A DNA stretch of 64,000 bases from Obelidium mucronatum (GCA_025765595.1 JAIVFH010000074.1:1-64000); one strand, 5' to 3'; shown: positions 1 through 11,383, numbered from the stretch's first letter. Made by a program: numbers and translations. The notes: a model not told the origin generated them from the letters alone.

Positions 1-707
1 AAATGCAAAACTCAATGCTTCGCTTCGTGCAATGAATAATGAACTCGAACTTCGTGTTTCTCGTGAAATTATTCTCATGGACCAGATTACTCACCTCATG
101 CGTGAAAAAGATGTTCAGCGTGATGAAATTGTCAAGGATTTGGAACAACAAGTGGAGTCTCTTTGTTGTGAGAAGGATTTGGTGGAAGGAAGAATGAAGA
201 GTCTTGAATCGGATTTGGAGCAGCTTCGTGGTTTGTTTGAGTCTATGGGTATGAATTTCTGTCGCCGAAGGCGATATTCCATCGCCGTAGGCGTGATCTA
301 AACGCCGAAGGCGTGATTCCATCGCCGAAGGCGTGATTTCATCGTGATCTCATCGCCGAAGGCGATGATGGTTTGTACGTTTTCTCAACACGAAGTACCC
401 TCCTACATACAATCCATCACAACACTCAATGCCTCACTTTCCACTTTAAAGCAATGAACCAATCAAGATCCGTGTCTCGTTCATCTTCCGCTTCTTTATC
501 GTCTGCATCCATGCGTTCTGTATCATTATCTTCCACCCACTCGAGAGGCCGTATGAGTTCGCGTTCCATTCAGAACAATATGAATGAAACTGAATGTCGA
601 GTCCTACGGTAGAGCGCGATGCTTCAGAATCGCTATTGGGTGAGGAGCCTTGGGAGTCTGTTTTCGAAGAGAACCATGAACTGAAGGGAAAAAATGTCTT
701 GGAGTGA
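1..707 (+). CDS. Coiled-coil protein, 3' end (5' part outside window)
   Basis: The gene enters from the left edge. The first stretch (to about 248) encodes a charged heptad-like coiled coil rich in E, L and K. A plausible intron follows (donor at 249, acceptor ending at 395) that contains short hairpin repeats. The reading frame then gives a second helix, a Ser/Arg-rich stretch (from about 454) and an acidic tail ending in TGA at 705-707. To keep these pieces in one protein, single missing bases are needed near 451 and near 598, as in several other genes here. The family is not recognised. A structural or cytoskeletal scaffold role would be a guess. Exon assignment is tentative; the coding nature of the first and last pieces is better supported than the middle. 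Confidence 0.45.
249..395. repeat. Cluster of five CGCC-GAA-GGCG hairpin repeats inside an intron
   Basis: Five near-identical palindromes of the form CGCC-N3-GGCG (loops GAA and GTA) lie between 260 and 368, separated by short spacers such as TGATTCCAT. The cluster lies within the inferred intron of the coiled-coil gene. The same type of palindrome forms a larger array at 53.35-54.01 kb, also inside an intron. Confidence 0.8.
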
Positions 708-830
708 TTTTAAAGAAATAAAAGAATGATCGAATCCGATATTGTATATCAAGTCAGAGACTCATGAGTGTATATATTTAGAATTTTTTTTTTTTTTTTT
801 TTGAATATTATTCACATCGATCAATTTTCA

Positions 831-2354
831 ATGAGTGCTATGGAACGGATCCGATCAATCGCCAAAACTCTGTCTCCGCCTATAGTAAAAGCTGCTTCGC
901 TTCACACTGGACCACTGCCGCGAGAGACAGTTTGCCTCATTGGAAGTGGAAACTGGGGCTCTGTTGTTGCCAAGATTGTCGCTGAAAACGTAAAGACGCT
1001 CCCCGACTTTGATGATGAAGTGCGAATGGTTAGATCGAAATTTACTCCCTTTTTTTGGTTGGGCTTCTTGTTGGTTCTCAGCTTTTCAATGTTTTTTTAA
1101 CTGTTCCAATTTTTTTATAGTGGGTGTTTGAGGAGGTGCAGGCACTTTTCCTTTCCTCTAGATATCGTGTAATCTGACAATGCTTCAATTCTATTATATA
1201 TCTCTCGCATCAACAGATGGTGAATGGCGAGCGACTTTCCCAAATCATCAACGACAAACACGAAAATGTAAAATATCTCCCAAATGTGAAGCTTCCCACA
1301 AACGTGGTGGCCCATCCCACTCTATTAAACGCTGTGGAAGGAGCTACGCTATTGGTATTCGTAATTCCTCATCAGGTAAAAAGAAAGAAGGAGAAAAAAA
1401 AATACGAGGAGTGGAAGTGATTCATTCTTACGAATATTAATAATCGCCTTCAACCTTTTTGAAACTCTTTGCCTCACATTTTTATTTTAGTTTGTTAAAG
1501 GAGCCTGTGATCAAATCAAAGGAACAATTCGAACTGATGCACGGGCAATTTCTCTCATCAAAGGAGTTGACGTGTCCAAATCCTGGATTGAAACTCATTA
1601 CCGATGTCATTAAGGAAAATCTGGGCGGGATGGATGTTTCCGTGTTGATGGGAGCCAATATCGCCAACGAAGTTGCTGAAGAAAAGTTTTGTGAGGCGAC
1701 TGTTGGGTATCGGACGGAAGCAAATGGAGTACTGTGGCAGAAAGTATTCAATAAGCCGTATTTCAAGATAACAGCTGTTGGTGGGTGTGCTTTCATAATT
1801 TTTAGTAAGCGACCACTGAATTAACACATGAAATACAGAGGATGTCGAAGGAGTTGAGCTTTGCGGGGCACTCAAAAACGTTGTCGCCATCGCAGCAGGA
1901 CTCGTTGATGGACTCAAGTATGGAGACAACACAAAGGCAGCAATCATTCGAATTGGGTTGTCAGAAATGCGCAAGTTCGCAAAGTTTTTCCGCACATCTG
2001 TGAAAGACAACACATTTTTTGAAAGCTGTGGCGTTGCTGATGTGAGTTTTCTCTTTTTTTTTTTCACTTACTCCGTACTTACTTTGCTGCTGCTCTGGCG
2101 TGCTAAGGTCATCACCACTTGCTTTGGAGGAAGAAACCGAAAAGTTGCAGAAGCCCACGTATTGACCGGGAAGTCGTTTGAGGAACTGGAAAAGGAGCTT
2201 TTGAACGGTCAAAAACTGCAAGGAACTCTGACTGCTCACTGAAATATACAAGATTTTGGAACCAAAGGGAATGACGGAGCAGTTCCCCTTGTTTACGCAA
2301 GTTTACAGGATTTGCTATGAGCGACATGATCCAGCAACAATTATCAATATTTGA
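831..2354 (+). CDS. GPD1: NAD-dependent glycerol-3-phosphate dehydrogenase (two frame breaks)
   Basis: Reduces dihydroxyacetone phosphate to glycerol 3-phosphate in glycerol and phospholipid synthesis. The exons are 831-1028, 1121-1135 (a 15-base microexon, WVFEE), 1217-1375, 1491-1780, 1839-2041 and 2108-2354. Seen: the N-terminal GSGNWGS dinucleotide-binding loop, [37 protein letters not shown] and [10 protein letters not shown], all hallmarks of eukaryotic GPD1. Two +1 frame breaks interrupt otherwise conserved sequence. One lies in 1566-1576, after SLIKGVDV. The other is at about 2240, where an in-frame TGA precedes the conserved C-terminus ([15 protein letters not shown], then [10 protein letters not shown]). 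Both are best explained by one extra base each. A true pseudogene is possible but the remaining sequence is well conserved. The start at 831 is the first ATG in frame before the dinucleotide fold. Confidence 0.93.
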
Positions 2355-2409
2355 GAACACACTTATCTACACTTAGTTACACTTTTATTTGTTTGAGCAT
2401 CATTCAAAC

Positions 2410-2913
2410 ATGACTCACGACCAGCACTTCACACTCACGATGCTTGGCCGCCCGATCCACGTGCGCATCGTTGCAGCCTCGCAGCGCGTGTTTGTCCTCG
2501 ACGGCACGGCGCTGTTTGAGGGCGACGTGCCGCCGGCGGCGCAGGGTTCGACTCCGAAGCCGACGCGCTTCGTGCCGCCGCCGAATGCGGCGCTGTTTTT
2601 CGGCGCCGCCAAAGCCGATTTGTCAGCATCGACGTCCTTCGCCGCGCTGTGCCACTGGGTCGCCGCGCTGTCCGCCGCCGCCGCGCACGAGCCGGCGCCG
2701 CCCGCGAGCGGCAGGCCGCCCGTCGTGAGTCAGCCGGCGGGCGGCGCCAGGACGCTGAAAAGACCGGCGCCGAAAAGTCTCCTCAATCCACGGGTCAAAA
2801 TGTGGGTTCTGTTGTCAAGCCCTAGTCCATGGCAATTAACATCAATCACAGTCGCGAATCAAAAGACACTGCATTCGTCAGCAGCGACGAAGACAATCAA
2901 GATGATTAACTAG
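2410..2913 (+). CDS. Small GC-rich hypothetical protein
   Basis: An uninterrupted reading frame from ATG 2410 encodes an Ala/Pro-rich protein whose third codon positions are nearly all G or C, in sharp contrast to the AT-rich neighbours. The frame can be read straight through to TAG at 2911-2913. Alternatively a good donor (GTGAGT at 2725) and the acceptor CCCTAG ending at 2825 would remove 101 bases and join it to an acidic tail, SSDEDNQDD, ending at 2909. I prefer the spliced form because the acidic tail looks like a genuine protein end. No family is recognised. The N-terminus (FTLTMLGRPIHVRIV) could be a small beta-rich domain. It lies just downstream of GPD1 and tail-to-tail with the Sec14-like gene. 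Confidence 0.5.
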   Translation: MTHDQHFTLTMLGRPIHVRIVAASQRVFVLDGTALFEGDVPPAAQGSTPKPTRFVPPPNAALFFGAAKADLSASTSFAALCHWVAALSAAAAHEPAPPASGRPPVVSQPAGGARTLKRPAPKSLLNPRVKMWVLLSSPSPWQLTSITVANQKTLHSSAATKTIKMIN

Positions 2914-2994
2914 ACAGTGACTTACTACGCATGTTATTTATAAGGCCTGATCATGACCATCGCAATTAAAACGCTGAATTTTAACAAAACGTCT

Positions 2995-3964
2995 CTAAGC
3001 AATCCTCTTGGTTGGCATAAAGTGTTTCCAGTATTCGTTGACATCAAAAGTAAAGTCAAACTCTCCCCCGAATTCCAAAGGCAATTGGTCTGCATCCGCA
3101 ATATCCAATAAACGCAACCACCCGCCAGTGCCGTGCTCAGAATTACCGTCCTTGCGACCATCAGTGGCTGCAAAGTGAATTTTCGAAAGAGTGACTGGAT
3201 CCATAAATGGCTTGACCAATTTGTAGAGCATAGGGATAGCCCATGAGGGGTTTACAACACAAGTCACGGCTAGCCTTTCTGGATAGTGCTTACTGCAACA
3301 TGATGTCGAAATTTAATGGATCCGCTCTTCAGTTCAGAAATAAAAAGGAAGTTGTTTACCTCAATATATCCATGTATTTCATGGTTACAGTGATGGGATA
3401 ACCATTGAACATGGTTGCTCCGGAATACTCAGTAAGAACGCATACTTGGGAAACACCCTTTGGCATGGACTGGATGGCTCGTTCCATCAGATAAATGGAA
3501 AACTTGACACTATGTTCATAGTTTTTGACTGATGATCCCAGTCTGGCAACATTCACCATGATAGGCCGCCCTTGCTTGTCGAAACCATTCAAGTATTGTC
3601 CACCAACTGCGCAGATTGCCTTCATATCTTCTTCATTAATTTCAGTGGGTCTGTACTCTCTTCGCCATTGCAGAGTATCTTGCAAACGAACAACTGATTC
3701 ATCCAGCTTCCACTTGGTTGCACGAAGATATCGAACAAGGCATTCATCGCTGATAAATTCTGTCTCGTCGGCGCAAGGGACTCCCGTAAGAGAGGCTTTG
3801 ACAGCTCCCAAGTGAATATTTCTGAACTCTTGAACGAGGATAGTCTGGGCTTCAGTCAATTCGTTGAACGGGTAGTTTTCAGGAACATTTGGCTTGAGGC
3901 GATCTGGGGCAGTTAGTGCCGGGATTGCGCTGGATCGGTTCTCATTGGCGATTGTGTACCTCAT
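2995..3964 (-). CDS. Sec14-like CRAL-TRIO lipid-transfer protein
   Basis: Two exons on the minus strand: 3964-3360 and 3292-2995, joined in phase across a 67-base intron. The N-terminal half shows the CRAL-TRIO-N signature (RYLRATKWKLDESVVRL, then WRREY). The C-terminal half shows the lipid-binding CRAL-TRIO fold (FDKQGRPIMVNVARLG, then YPERLAVTCVVNPSW and FMDPVTLSKIHF). Proteins of this family exchange phosphatidylinositol or other lipids between membranes. About 300 residues is the usual size. The start was set at the MRYTIANENR methionine because upstream in-frame codons are AT-rich leader without conservation. It is divergently arranged with the AAA ATPase gene. The substrate cannot be told from sequence alone. 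Confidence 0.88.
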
Positions 3965-4123
3965 TTTTTTCGGTTTTTGAACTAACTTTTGGCTGAACAC
4001 CGTGAACAAAAACTCTTTTTTTAAGACTAATTTGTTTGAGTTCTGTGTGATTGAATATAGGATAGTTTCTGCCCCAGAGTTCTCTTTGATTCTCAAAAAC
4101 AATAACAAAAAACAGCAAACGAA
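3965..4123. promoter_or_regulatory. Shared divergent promoter region (159 bp)
   Basis: The start codons of the Sec14-like gene (minus) and the AAA ATPase gene (plus) are separated by only 159 bases, so both promoters and 5' leaders must lie here. The sequence is AT-rich with short A/T runs and no clear named element. Confidence 0.5.
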
Positions 4124-7100
4124 ATGCTGAGAACGCTTTCACAGCACCGACGTCATGCACTCAATCTAATCTCTCGGGTGTCCGTCGGTGGAAGCTTGGC
4201 GGGTAGGCGGATACCATGTCCAAGCGCAAGTCCCTCGAAGACGACTTTCAGATTCACCAGCTCAGTTTCAAACCCCTCAGGAGGCTCAAGCAGCCAATCC
4301 AAACTACTCAACCAAATCAACCAAAAGAATTCCATGGATAGACTATACCAGACCTTTGATTCTGTGATGAAGGAACCCAACACCAAACCATCGCTCATCT
4401 CCAACGCTGCACTTTTGAGTCTCGCTTCAACAACCCTTTTGAATGCATCTCCGTTTGCATCTCCGAATCTTGCAGTGTCGCTCGTCTCGCCTCATCCAGG
4501 AGCAGTTGCAATTCTGGACGAAGCAGTGGTTTGGACAGCCAACGAAATCAATGCCGATGTTGTCACGTTGGATTACTTGGAGATACTATCGCTTATCGAG
4601 GAAGAGAAGAGGATGGATCAAGGTGCGTTTGTGTATAAAACCTGTGTGGGATGTGTCGTTCTAACAGTTTGACATCTCACCTAGTTGCAAATCTGACACA
4701 TTCGCCCACCATCCAATTGCCCATCCAACCAAGTTCAATCACGTTATCATCATCTTTCAGGCCGGAATTGTACTCTCCTGCTGCTGATGTCGGGCAAAAG
4801 ACAATCAACCTCGACGACGATATCGACGATGAAGATGAATTCGATGACGACGAAGATGCAGGTCCTCCTGGTATTAACGCGCGTGCCATATTTGGAGGAA
4901 TGATGCGCGGGTCTTCGAGCCCTGCAGTCCATCACCACCACCATCAAACCTTTCCCCGTCACCATCAAGGTAATTGTGGATGGGAAAGAAGTTGAAAACT
5001 CGAAGCTCTATGACTGAGGGAGCTGCCGTCATCATCTTCAAAAGGCAAAGCAAATGCAAAAACTGATTCTGGAGAGAATGCAGACACAAGTCTTGAAAAC
5101 TCCGCTTTGTCATCAAAGGCTTTGAGTGTTTCCGGAAGCGGGGGTACTGGAAGATTGAATCGCGTTCGAGTTCAATTGGATCGTTCTCCTTCTGTTTCTA
5201 AAGCTGCGTCTTTGTCTGGCGATATTTGGAATCCGCGAAATTTCAAGTCGTCCAACATGAAATTGTATCACGTTAATCTGCGTGCTACTCATGTCGAACG
5301 AGTCATGAACAAACTGTTGGCAAAAATCGTCATGAATTCATCGGAAGGATGTTCGACAAACAGGAAAGTTATTCTCTACTATAAAGATGCTACAGATACC
5401 TTGGAGCATGGTGGAGATAGTGGAAAGCGTGTTATTGCTGGTCTCCTTAACTTGGTTAAAGCTGCCCGTCAGTTGCACAATATTCCTATTGTTTTGATTA
5501 CTGGATGCTCCTCTTCTCTGGAATTAAAAGCGGCCACGACTCCTGGTGAATCTAATCCAGATTCTCTTTTGGATTTTGCTCCCTTTGACAATTCGAAATA
5601 TGCTCGTCTCTTCACGGAAAAGGTGCTTTTGACTTCAAATGACGACAGCAACAACAACTCTTCAAGCAGTTCAGACGAACCATTCAACCTGCTCCAATCA
5701 AAAGCTCTCTACAGCTCCGTGTTTGACCAACTGCCGCACCTCTTTGAGAAGATTGAAATCCCTCCGCCATTCACAACGCCAGCTCCAACCCAAGAGTCCA
5801 CTCCCACTCTCCCAGAAGTCAATCCTCAGTACCTGCTTGAAACTTCGCGCGCTCTCACGTGTCGCTATATTGAATTGAATTTCCGTCAACTCCAGCTGCA
5901 TGCCCTATCAAGAAACATTACTCTCCGTTTCACATTGCAGCAGCTTCTTCCCGAATCATATTCCTCAAACCCAATATCTATGGATAATTTATCAGCATCT
6001 ACATCACCACCGCCAAAAGATCGTTCCTCTCTCCCAAAAGATCTCGAATCCCTGGCAGAGACACTTCTCGGCCATTCAATCTGGAGTCTTGACCGTGTTC
6101 GCCGAACTGTGGGTGTTGCGTTGGGCTCGCAAATGCTGGCAGGTGGCGTGAGTGAGCAGCACCCCGGTTCCAATGTCGAAATCGGGGTGTATCACTTTGT
6201 GGAGGCTTTGAAAGTTTTGAAGGAAGATTCTTGGGGTTCCATGGTGTACGCTGCAAAACAAGCCGCGGCGTTGGCGAAGGCTGATAATATTGGCGATGAT
6301 GCTGATTCCAGTGGCGGCACGTCAGTTTCTGTGGTTTCTGCTGCGTCAGCAACCAAAAGGGATGATCCAAAGGGTGGAGATGGTGGAACGTCTGCTGGAT
6401 ACAATTTGAACGAGTCTAATGCTTTGAAGGAGCCTCTGGTGTTGCCACCTGTCAAGCCAGTGCCGGTTGAAAGTGCTGAATCGGCTTCGAATAGGATTGC
6501 CAAGCAGCTTCGAAAGAAGGGGTATAAATTAAGTGAACGTGAGGTCAAAATGCTTTCTACTGTTGTAACGCCAGGTAAAAAGATAAAAAGAAGGGAGTCT
6601 TGTTTTTTTGTATGGTTTGATTAAACACCTTCCTCTTATTAGCTTCCATGACAGTCTCCTTTGAGGATTTGGTTTTACCAGCACCCACCAAACTCATGCT
6701 CCAAACTCTTGTTTCACTACCACTACTTCGCCCAGAACTGTTCCAAACAGGTATACTTGCGAAACACTCCATCGCAGGTGTTCTACTTTTTGGTCCACCA
6801 GGCACCGGGAAAAACCCTTCTCGCCAAAGCGGCTGCTAAATCATCTGGCGCGAATTTCTTATCTGTCTCGCTGAGTGATATTTTCGACAAGTATGTGGGC
6901 GAGGGTGAGAAGAACGTTCGAGCAGTCTTTACACTCGCACGGAAACTGTCTCCTTGTGTTGTCTTTTTGGATGAAGTCGATGCGCTGTTTAGTGCTCGAC
7001 GTGGTGGGGATTCTGGAAACGGGGCCAAGAGGGAAGTAATTAACGAGTTTATGGCTGAGTGGGATGGTCTCCATTCGAGAAACGAAGGGGTTATTGTTTT

Positions 7101-7751
7101 GGGTGCAACGAATCGGCCTTTTGATTTGGATGATGCTATACTAAGGCGGATGCCGCGGAGGGTTCTTGGTAAGATTCACTTTTTTCCTTGGTTTTTTGTT
7201 TTGTCATTTTTATTTATTCGATTATTTTAGTGGATCTTCCCACGGAAGCGCAACGTCTCCAAATTCTACAAGTTCATTTGAAGGACGAGTTGCTTCATGA
7301 ATCAATATCTCTCGCCGATATTGCCAAAAGGACGGCACTCTATTCAGGATCCGACTTGAAAAACGTTGCCATCAGTGCAGCGCTCGCCTCTGTAAAGGAG
7401 CATATCCTGCGTGAATCGTTGCCCTCTGCCCCAGAAAACCAGGCAGAGATCAGTAGCGCCGAGATTCTCAAAAAGTTGGAATCTTTGGATGATTGGAAAT
7501 CCATCGTGAATTCTTCAGCGGCTATAGCTCCATCAACACGGACAACTTTAGTCACGCCTGCAAAACGACTTTTGACGAATCTTCATTTCGAAATCGCTCT
7601 GAAAGAAGTTCCACCCAGTTTGACAGATGAGATGCAGACTCTTGTGGAGCTGAGAAAGTGGGATGAAAAGTTTGGGGATTCTGGTGCACTTGGAGGTAAA
7701 AAGGGGAAGAAGCAGGGATGGGGATTTGCGGCAGGTGAAAATAAACATTGA
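4124..7751 (+). CDS. Mitochondrial-type AAA ATPase, Msp1/spastin-like clade (three frame breaks)
   Basis: Exons are 4124-4622, 4685-6574, 6643-7168 and 7231-7751. The N-terminus (MLRTLSQHRRHALNLISRVS) is Arg/Ser-rich and lacks acids, as in a mitochondrial presequence. A long N-terminal region of roughly 800 residues with an acidic patch precedes one AAA module: Walker A GPPGTGKT, Walker B VVFLDEVDAL, sensor-1 GATNRPFDLDDA and an Arg-finger-region LRRMPRR. The SARRGG...KREVINEFMAEWDG spacing is typical of the meiotic/Msp1-like AAA group. Frame breaks lie at about 4915-4924 (+1), 5014 (-1) and 6810-6814, where A5 should be A4 to read GKT. The conserved sequence on both sides argues for sequencing error. 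The likely role is ATP-driven extraction or remodelling of proteins at or in mitochondria; the exact orthologue is not assigned. Confidence 0.85.
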
Positions 7752-7884
7752 TAGATATGCGTCTTCAAACAGTATGTGAAACAAACATTCAATTGATGCA
7801 AACAACCAACTGTTCTTCACAGTGCATTGCAAAATTACCCCAGCAAATAAGATAGAAAGAGCTCTTTATTCAGTCTTCAATCTT

Positions 7885-8610
7885 AATGACAGACAACCAC
7901 TTTACCACTTCCCCATTTCAGCTTTGCAAAATACAGACAACAATTGAATCATTTAAACATAATGGGTTTTAAAGTTGCTGTTAGTTGTCTTCAAAAGTTG
8001 CGTGGCCAAAACGGAGAATTCGGTGAAAATCAGGAGATTTCAAGTGTTTTTTGCTGCGAGTTGTCTTGAGTTGCACTTTGCTTCCTGAAGCCCGGACTTC
8101 AGACAACGCTTTTTTTTCAAACAAAGAATAGTTGTTGGAGAAGTTGCTGTTTGTTGTCTTTCAAGCCTGGCCCCAAGTAGCAAGAGAGAGTCGGTTTTTT
8201 TTTTTGGAGTTTGTGTTTGCTGTACGTTGTCTTTACAGACAACAAATCAGTTCCACCCCACCAGAGTGAAAAGAAGCAGACAACAGGTTTTTTCATTTCA
8301 ATTGAGAAATTTTGAGATGTTGCTGGATGTTGTCTTTACTTTTCACTGAAGTGAGGGAAACTGATGTACCAGAAGTAGATTTGTAGAATAGGCTGTATGC
8401 TATCTTGACAGATAGCAGCTTGTGTTGCTATAACCAACAAAGCAAAAGCAGTAGGAGACAGAGGTAGCCGTAAGAGACAGAGAGATAGACAGGATTGGAG
8501 CACCGTGGAAGAACGTGGGTACTGGACATGATTCAACAGTTGGTGTAATACAGACAACGTGTTTTCTTGGTCAAGATTTTTTGATCACGATTTGCAGTTA
8601 ATTGTCTTTG
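7885..8610. repeat. Scattered GTTGTCTT/AGACAAC repeat cluster
   Basis: About a dozen copies of a short motif occur in both orientations in this gene-free stretch, for example TTGCTGTTAGTTGTCTT, TTGCTGTTTGTTGTCTTT and TTGCTGGATGTTGTCTTT. The inverted form CAGACAAC is also present. Near 8231 both arms meet as GTTGTCTTTACAGACAAC. Spacing is irregular, so this is not a simple tandem array. No coding signal overlaps it. Confidence 0.55.
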
Positions 8611-9367
8611 GGCCCGGTGGAAGCGTTTGGGCTGGAGAAGTTGAATCATGTTGCTGAAGGACTGCCCTAACTGGGTGGATTGCTCTACTCAACAGACAGT
8701 GAATAGAAACTGAGAAGGTGGCTTCAGGCTTTATACTTTTTCTGGTTGGATGAGCTTGTCCACAAAACGGACTAGTGTGGACTGAGGTGGACTGCCGTGC
8801 CACAAATGCGGAGGCGCCGCACTGCTAAGCACTTCAATTCACAACTTTCAAAATAAATGAGGCATTTATAAGGCGTCTACTGCATTTTTTAGCAAGAGAC
8901 ACAACAGTCCCAATTTGTGGAAAACGTATTGTTTTTGGTCACTTGATAATATGCATTTGCGGTCGATCTCAGCCTTTCCACAGTTTTGTATTCACTCGCG
9001 ACTCTTTGTTTGCATCTACAAACAGGATCGAAACTGCAGAAATTCAGACTGGTGAAGTGGATTCAAGTAACACGCTCGCCTTCCGAATTTCCGACTTATG
9101 TGAAGCCAAACAGTCGCTATTAATTACTCAGCGGATATTATATGCTACAGGCTGTATTCTCTAAGCTTGTAGTTCGATATACAGGCACTACGCAACGCAC
9201 TACGCAGTCCATTCAAGTCGGATTGGATATCTGGCACTGCTTCTATTGTTATGATTCGTGCTATATAGAGAAAAGTAAACATAGTTGTTAATAGAATAGT
9301 TTGTTAAGCAGACTTTACTTTCTGTTTTTTGTTTTTTTTTCTTTTTGTCTTTGATCAAAACCAGAAA
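8611..9367. other. Intergenic region upstream of NOP58
   Basis: I see no convincing gene. A short open frame at 8943-9164 has no recognisable motif, codon bias or splice continuation. Immediately upstream of NOP58 there is a T-rich run (about 9326-9346), a common feature of fungal core promoters. Confidence 0.5.
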
Positions 9368-11160
9368 ATGCTCGTTCTATTTGAGACGCCAGCGGGTTAT
9401 GCCCTCTTCAAGATGAAGGACGAGTCAAAGCTTGAAGACGCCTGACAGCATCTTCAAGTACTTTGAGACTCCTGATGCTGCCGCAAAGACGTACGTTTTT
9501 TTTGTGCTCACCCTTTCTCGTCACTGGGTATTCTGATCACTCTACGGCCAACAGTCTCAAGCTCAAAGCCTTCCAGAAGTTCGAAAACACTACCGATGCG
9601 ATGAGCGCTGTCACGGCTCTTGTCGAAGGAAAGGTCTCGAAGGGATTGAAAAAGTTTTTGGCCGATGAACTTTCCGAGCTTGACCTGAAAGATACTCTCG
9701 CTGTTGGAGACTCTAAACTTGGTGCGTTCCTTTTGGATATTTTATTTGGCGGAGAGCGTGTGGCGTGGGAGGGCTGGGAAAGAAAACGTCCCTAAAAAAG
9801 AAGAAAAAGCAATGGCTCACTCACCTCCTTTTTCTTCCCAGCTGCATCAATCGCTAAAAAGCTTGAAATCAATGTCGTCAGTGACAGCACAACACTCGAA
9901 CTCATGCGTGGAATCCGCTCCCAAATCACAACCCTCATCTCTGGACTGCCTGAAGCCGACATGAACGCGATGGTTCTCGGTCTTTCTCACTCCCTCTCCC
10001 GCTACAAGCTCAAGTTCTCCCCAGATAAGGTTGACACCATGATTATCCAGGCCATCCACTTGCTGGATGACTTGGACAAGGAGCTCAACACATATGCCAT
10101 GAGAGTCAAGGAATGGTACGGCTGGCACTTCCCAGAAATGACTAAAATCATTGTCGATAACTTGGCCTACGCCAAAGTCGTGAAGACTATGGGTTTTCGT
10201 TCCAACGCTGCAAACGTGGATTTAAGCACGGTCCTTCCCGAAGAATTGGAAAAGGAAGTGAAGGATGCGGCTGAAATCTCCATGGGTACTGAAATCAGTG
10301 ACGAAGATATCGACAACATCCATCACTTGGCGGACCAAATCATCAGTATCACCGAGTACCGTGTTCAACTGTATGACTACTTGAAAAACCGTATGGCGGC
10401 AATTGCTCCCAACTTGACATGTCTTGTTGGTGAACTTGTGGGCGCACGTTTGATTGCACATGCTGGGTCTTTGTTGAATTTGTCTAAGCAACCTGCTTCC
10501 ACAATCCAAATCTTGGGTGCTGAAAAGGCTCTGTTTAGAGCATTGAAATCCAAACACGATACTCCTAAATATGGATTGATTTACCATGCCAGTTTGGTTG
10601 GACAAGCGGGACCTAAACTCAAGGGTAAGGTGGCTCGATCTGTTGCCACTAAATGTGCATTATCTATTCGCGTGGATGCGCTTGGTGAACATGATGGTCC
10701 TACCGTTGGAATCGAAATGCGGGCAAAGCTGGAAGCTAGGTTAAGGCAGCTGGAAGGAAAGGCGAAGGGCGTTGTTGGATCAGCGTCTAAGGGAAAGAAG
10801 GAGGGTAACAAGAAGTTTGAATTCAAGCAAACCAAGTCCTACAACGCTGCTAGCGATGTTGCCGTTGCTGACGACGCTTCTTCTGCTGCGGCTACCCCAG
10901 CAAAAAAGCGCAAGGCTGCTGTTGAAGAAGATGCCGAGGAAGAAGAGAAGCCAAAGAAGTCCAAGAAGAACGACGACAGTGAGGAGGGAGAAAAGAAGAA
11001 GAAAAAGAAGAAGGCCAAGACTGATGATGATGAAGGTGCTGAAGCTGAAGGTGTGTATTTTTTTTGATGGTATGCCCCAAAGCCTTTGCTAATGATCATC
11101 CATGTAGAAAAACCCAAAAAGAAGAAGAAGAAGTCGAAGACCGAAGACGGCGATTCGTAG
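9368..11160 (+). CDS. NOP58: Nucleolar protein 58, box C/D snoRNP core (one frame break)
   Basis: Scaffold of box C/D snoRNPs, which guide rRNA 2'-O-methylation. Exons: 9368-9490, 9555-9721, 9842-11050 and 11108-11160. Seen: the N-terminal [15 protein letters not shown], the coiled coil, and the NOP domain (ELMRGIRSQ, then [24 protein letters not shown] in two parts, [18 protein letters not shown], and the [15 protein letters not shown] motif). The C-terminus is the typical Lys/Glu-rich KKE/D tail. One extra base near 9443 puts a TGA after KLEDA. Removing it restores continuity into [13 protein letters not shown]. This matches the family and is probably an assembly error. The protein would be about 515 residues, close to the usual length. 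Confidence 0.95.
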
Positions 11161-11383
11161 ATTCTCTTTGTTTTCAATGAAGAAGAGACTTCGTTTATTT
11201 TTTTTCGTTGTTTTTGTTTTTAGCAAAAGTAATTTTGGGCTTTAATTGGTTTCGCTTTCATTTTTGATGTATTTGACAGGACTGGTATGCAACCTCGATT
11301 TTGCGTGCATATCGGATGTGGTGTTTGAAGAAAAAAAGTCTTCCTCATTTACAAAACACACAACACCAAGCCTCCGACTGCAA

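Noticed and set aside
260..368. CRISPR array
   Set aside because: The repeats are short palindromes with tiny irregular spacers in a eukaryotic intron; there are no unique ~30-base spacers or cas genes.
2235..2245. Programmed +1 frameshifting at the GPD1 CAC-TGA site
   Set aside because: Other genes here show similar breaks in both directions, including homopolymers, so sequence error is the simpler account; kept only as an alternative.
8943..9164. Short plus-strand frame in the gene-free gap before NOP58
   Set aside because: There is no motif, splice extension, codon bias or neighbour relation to support it.
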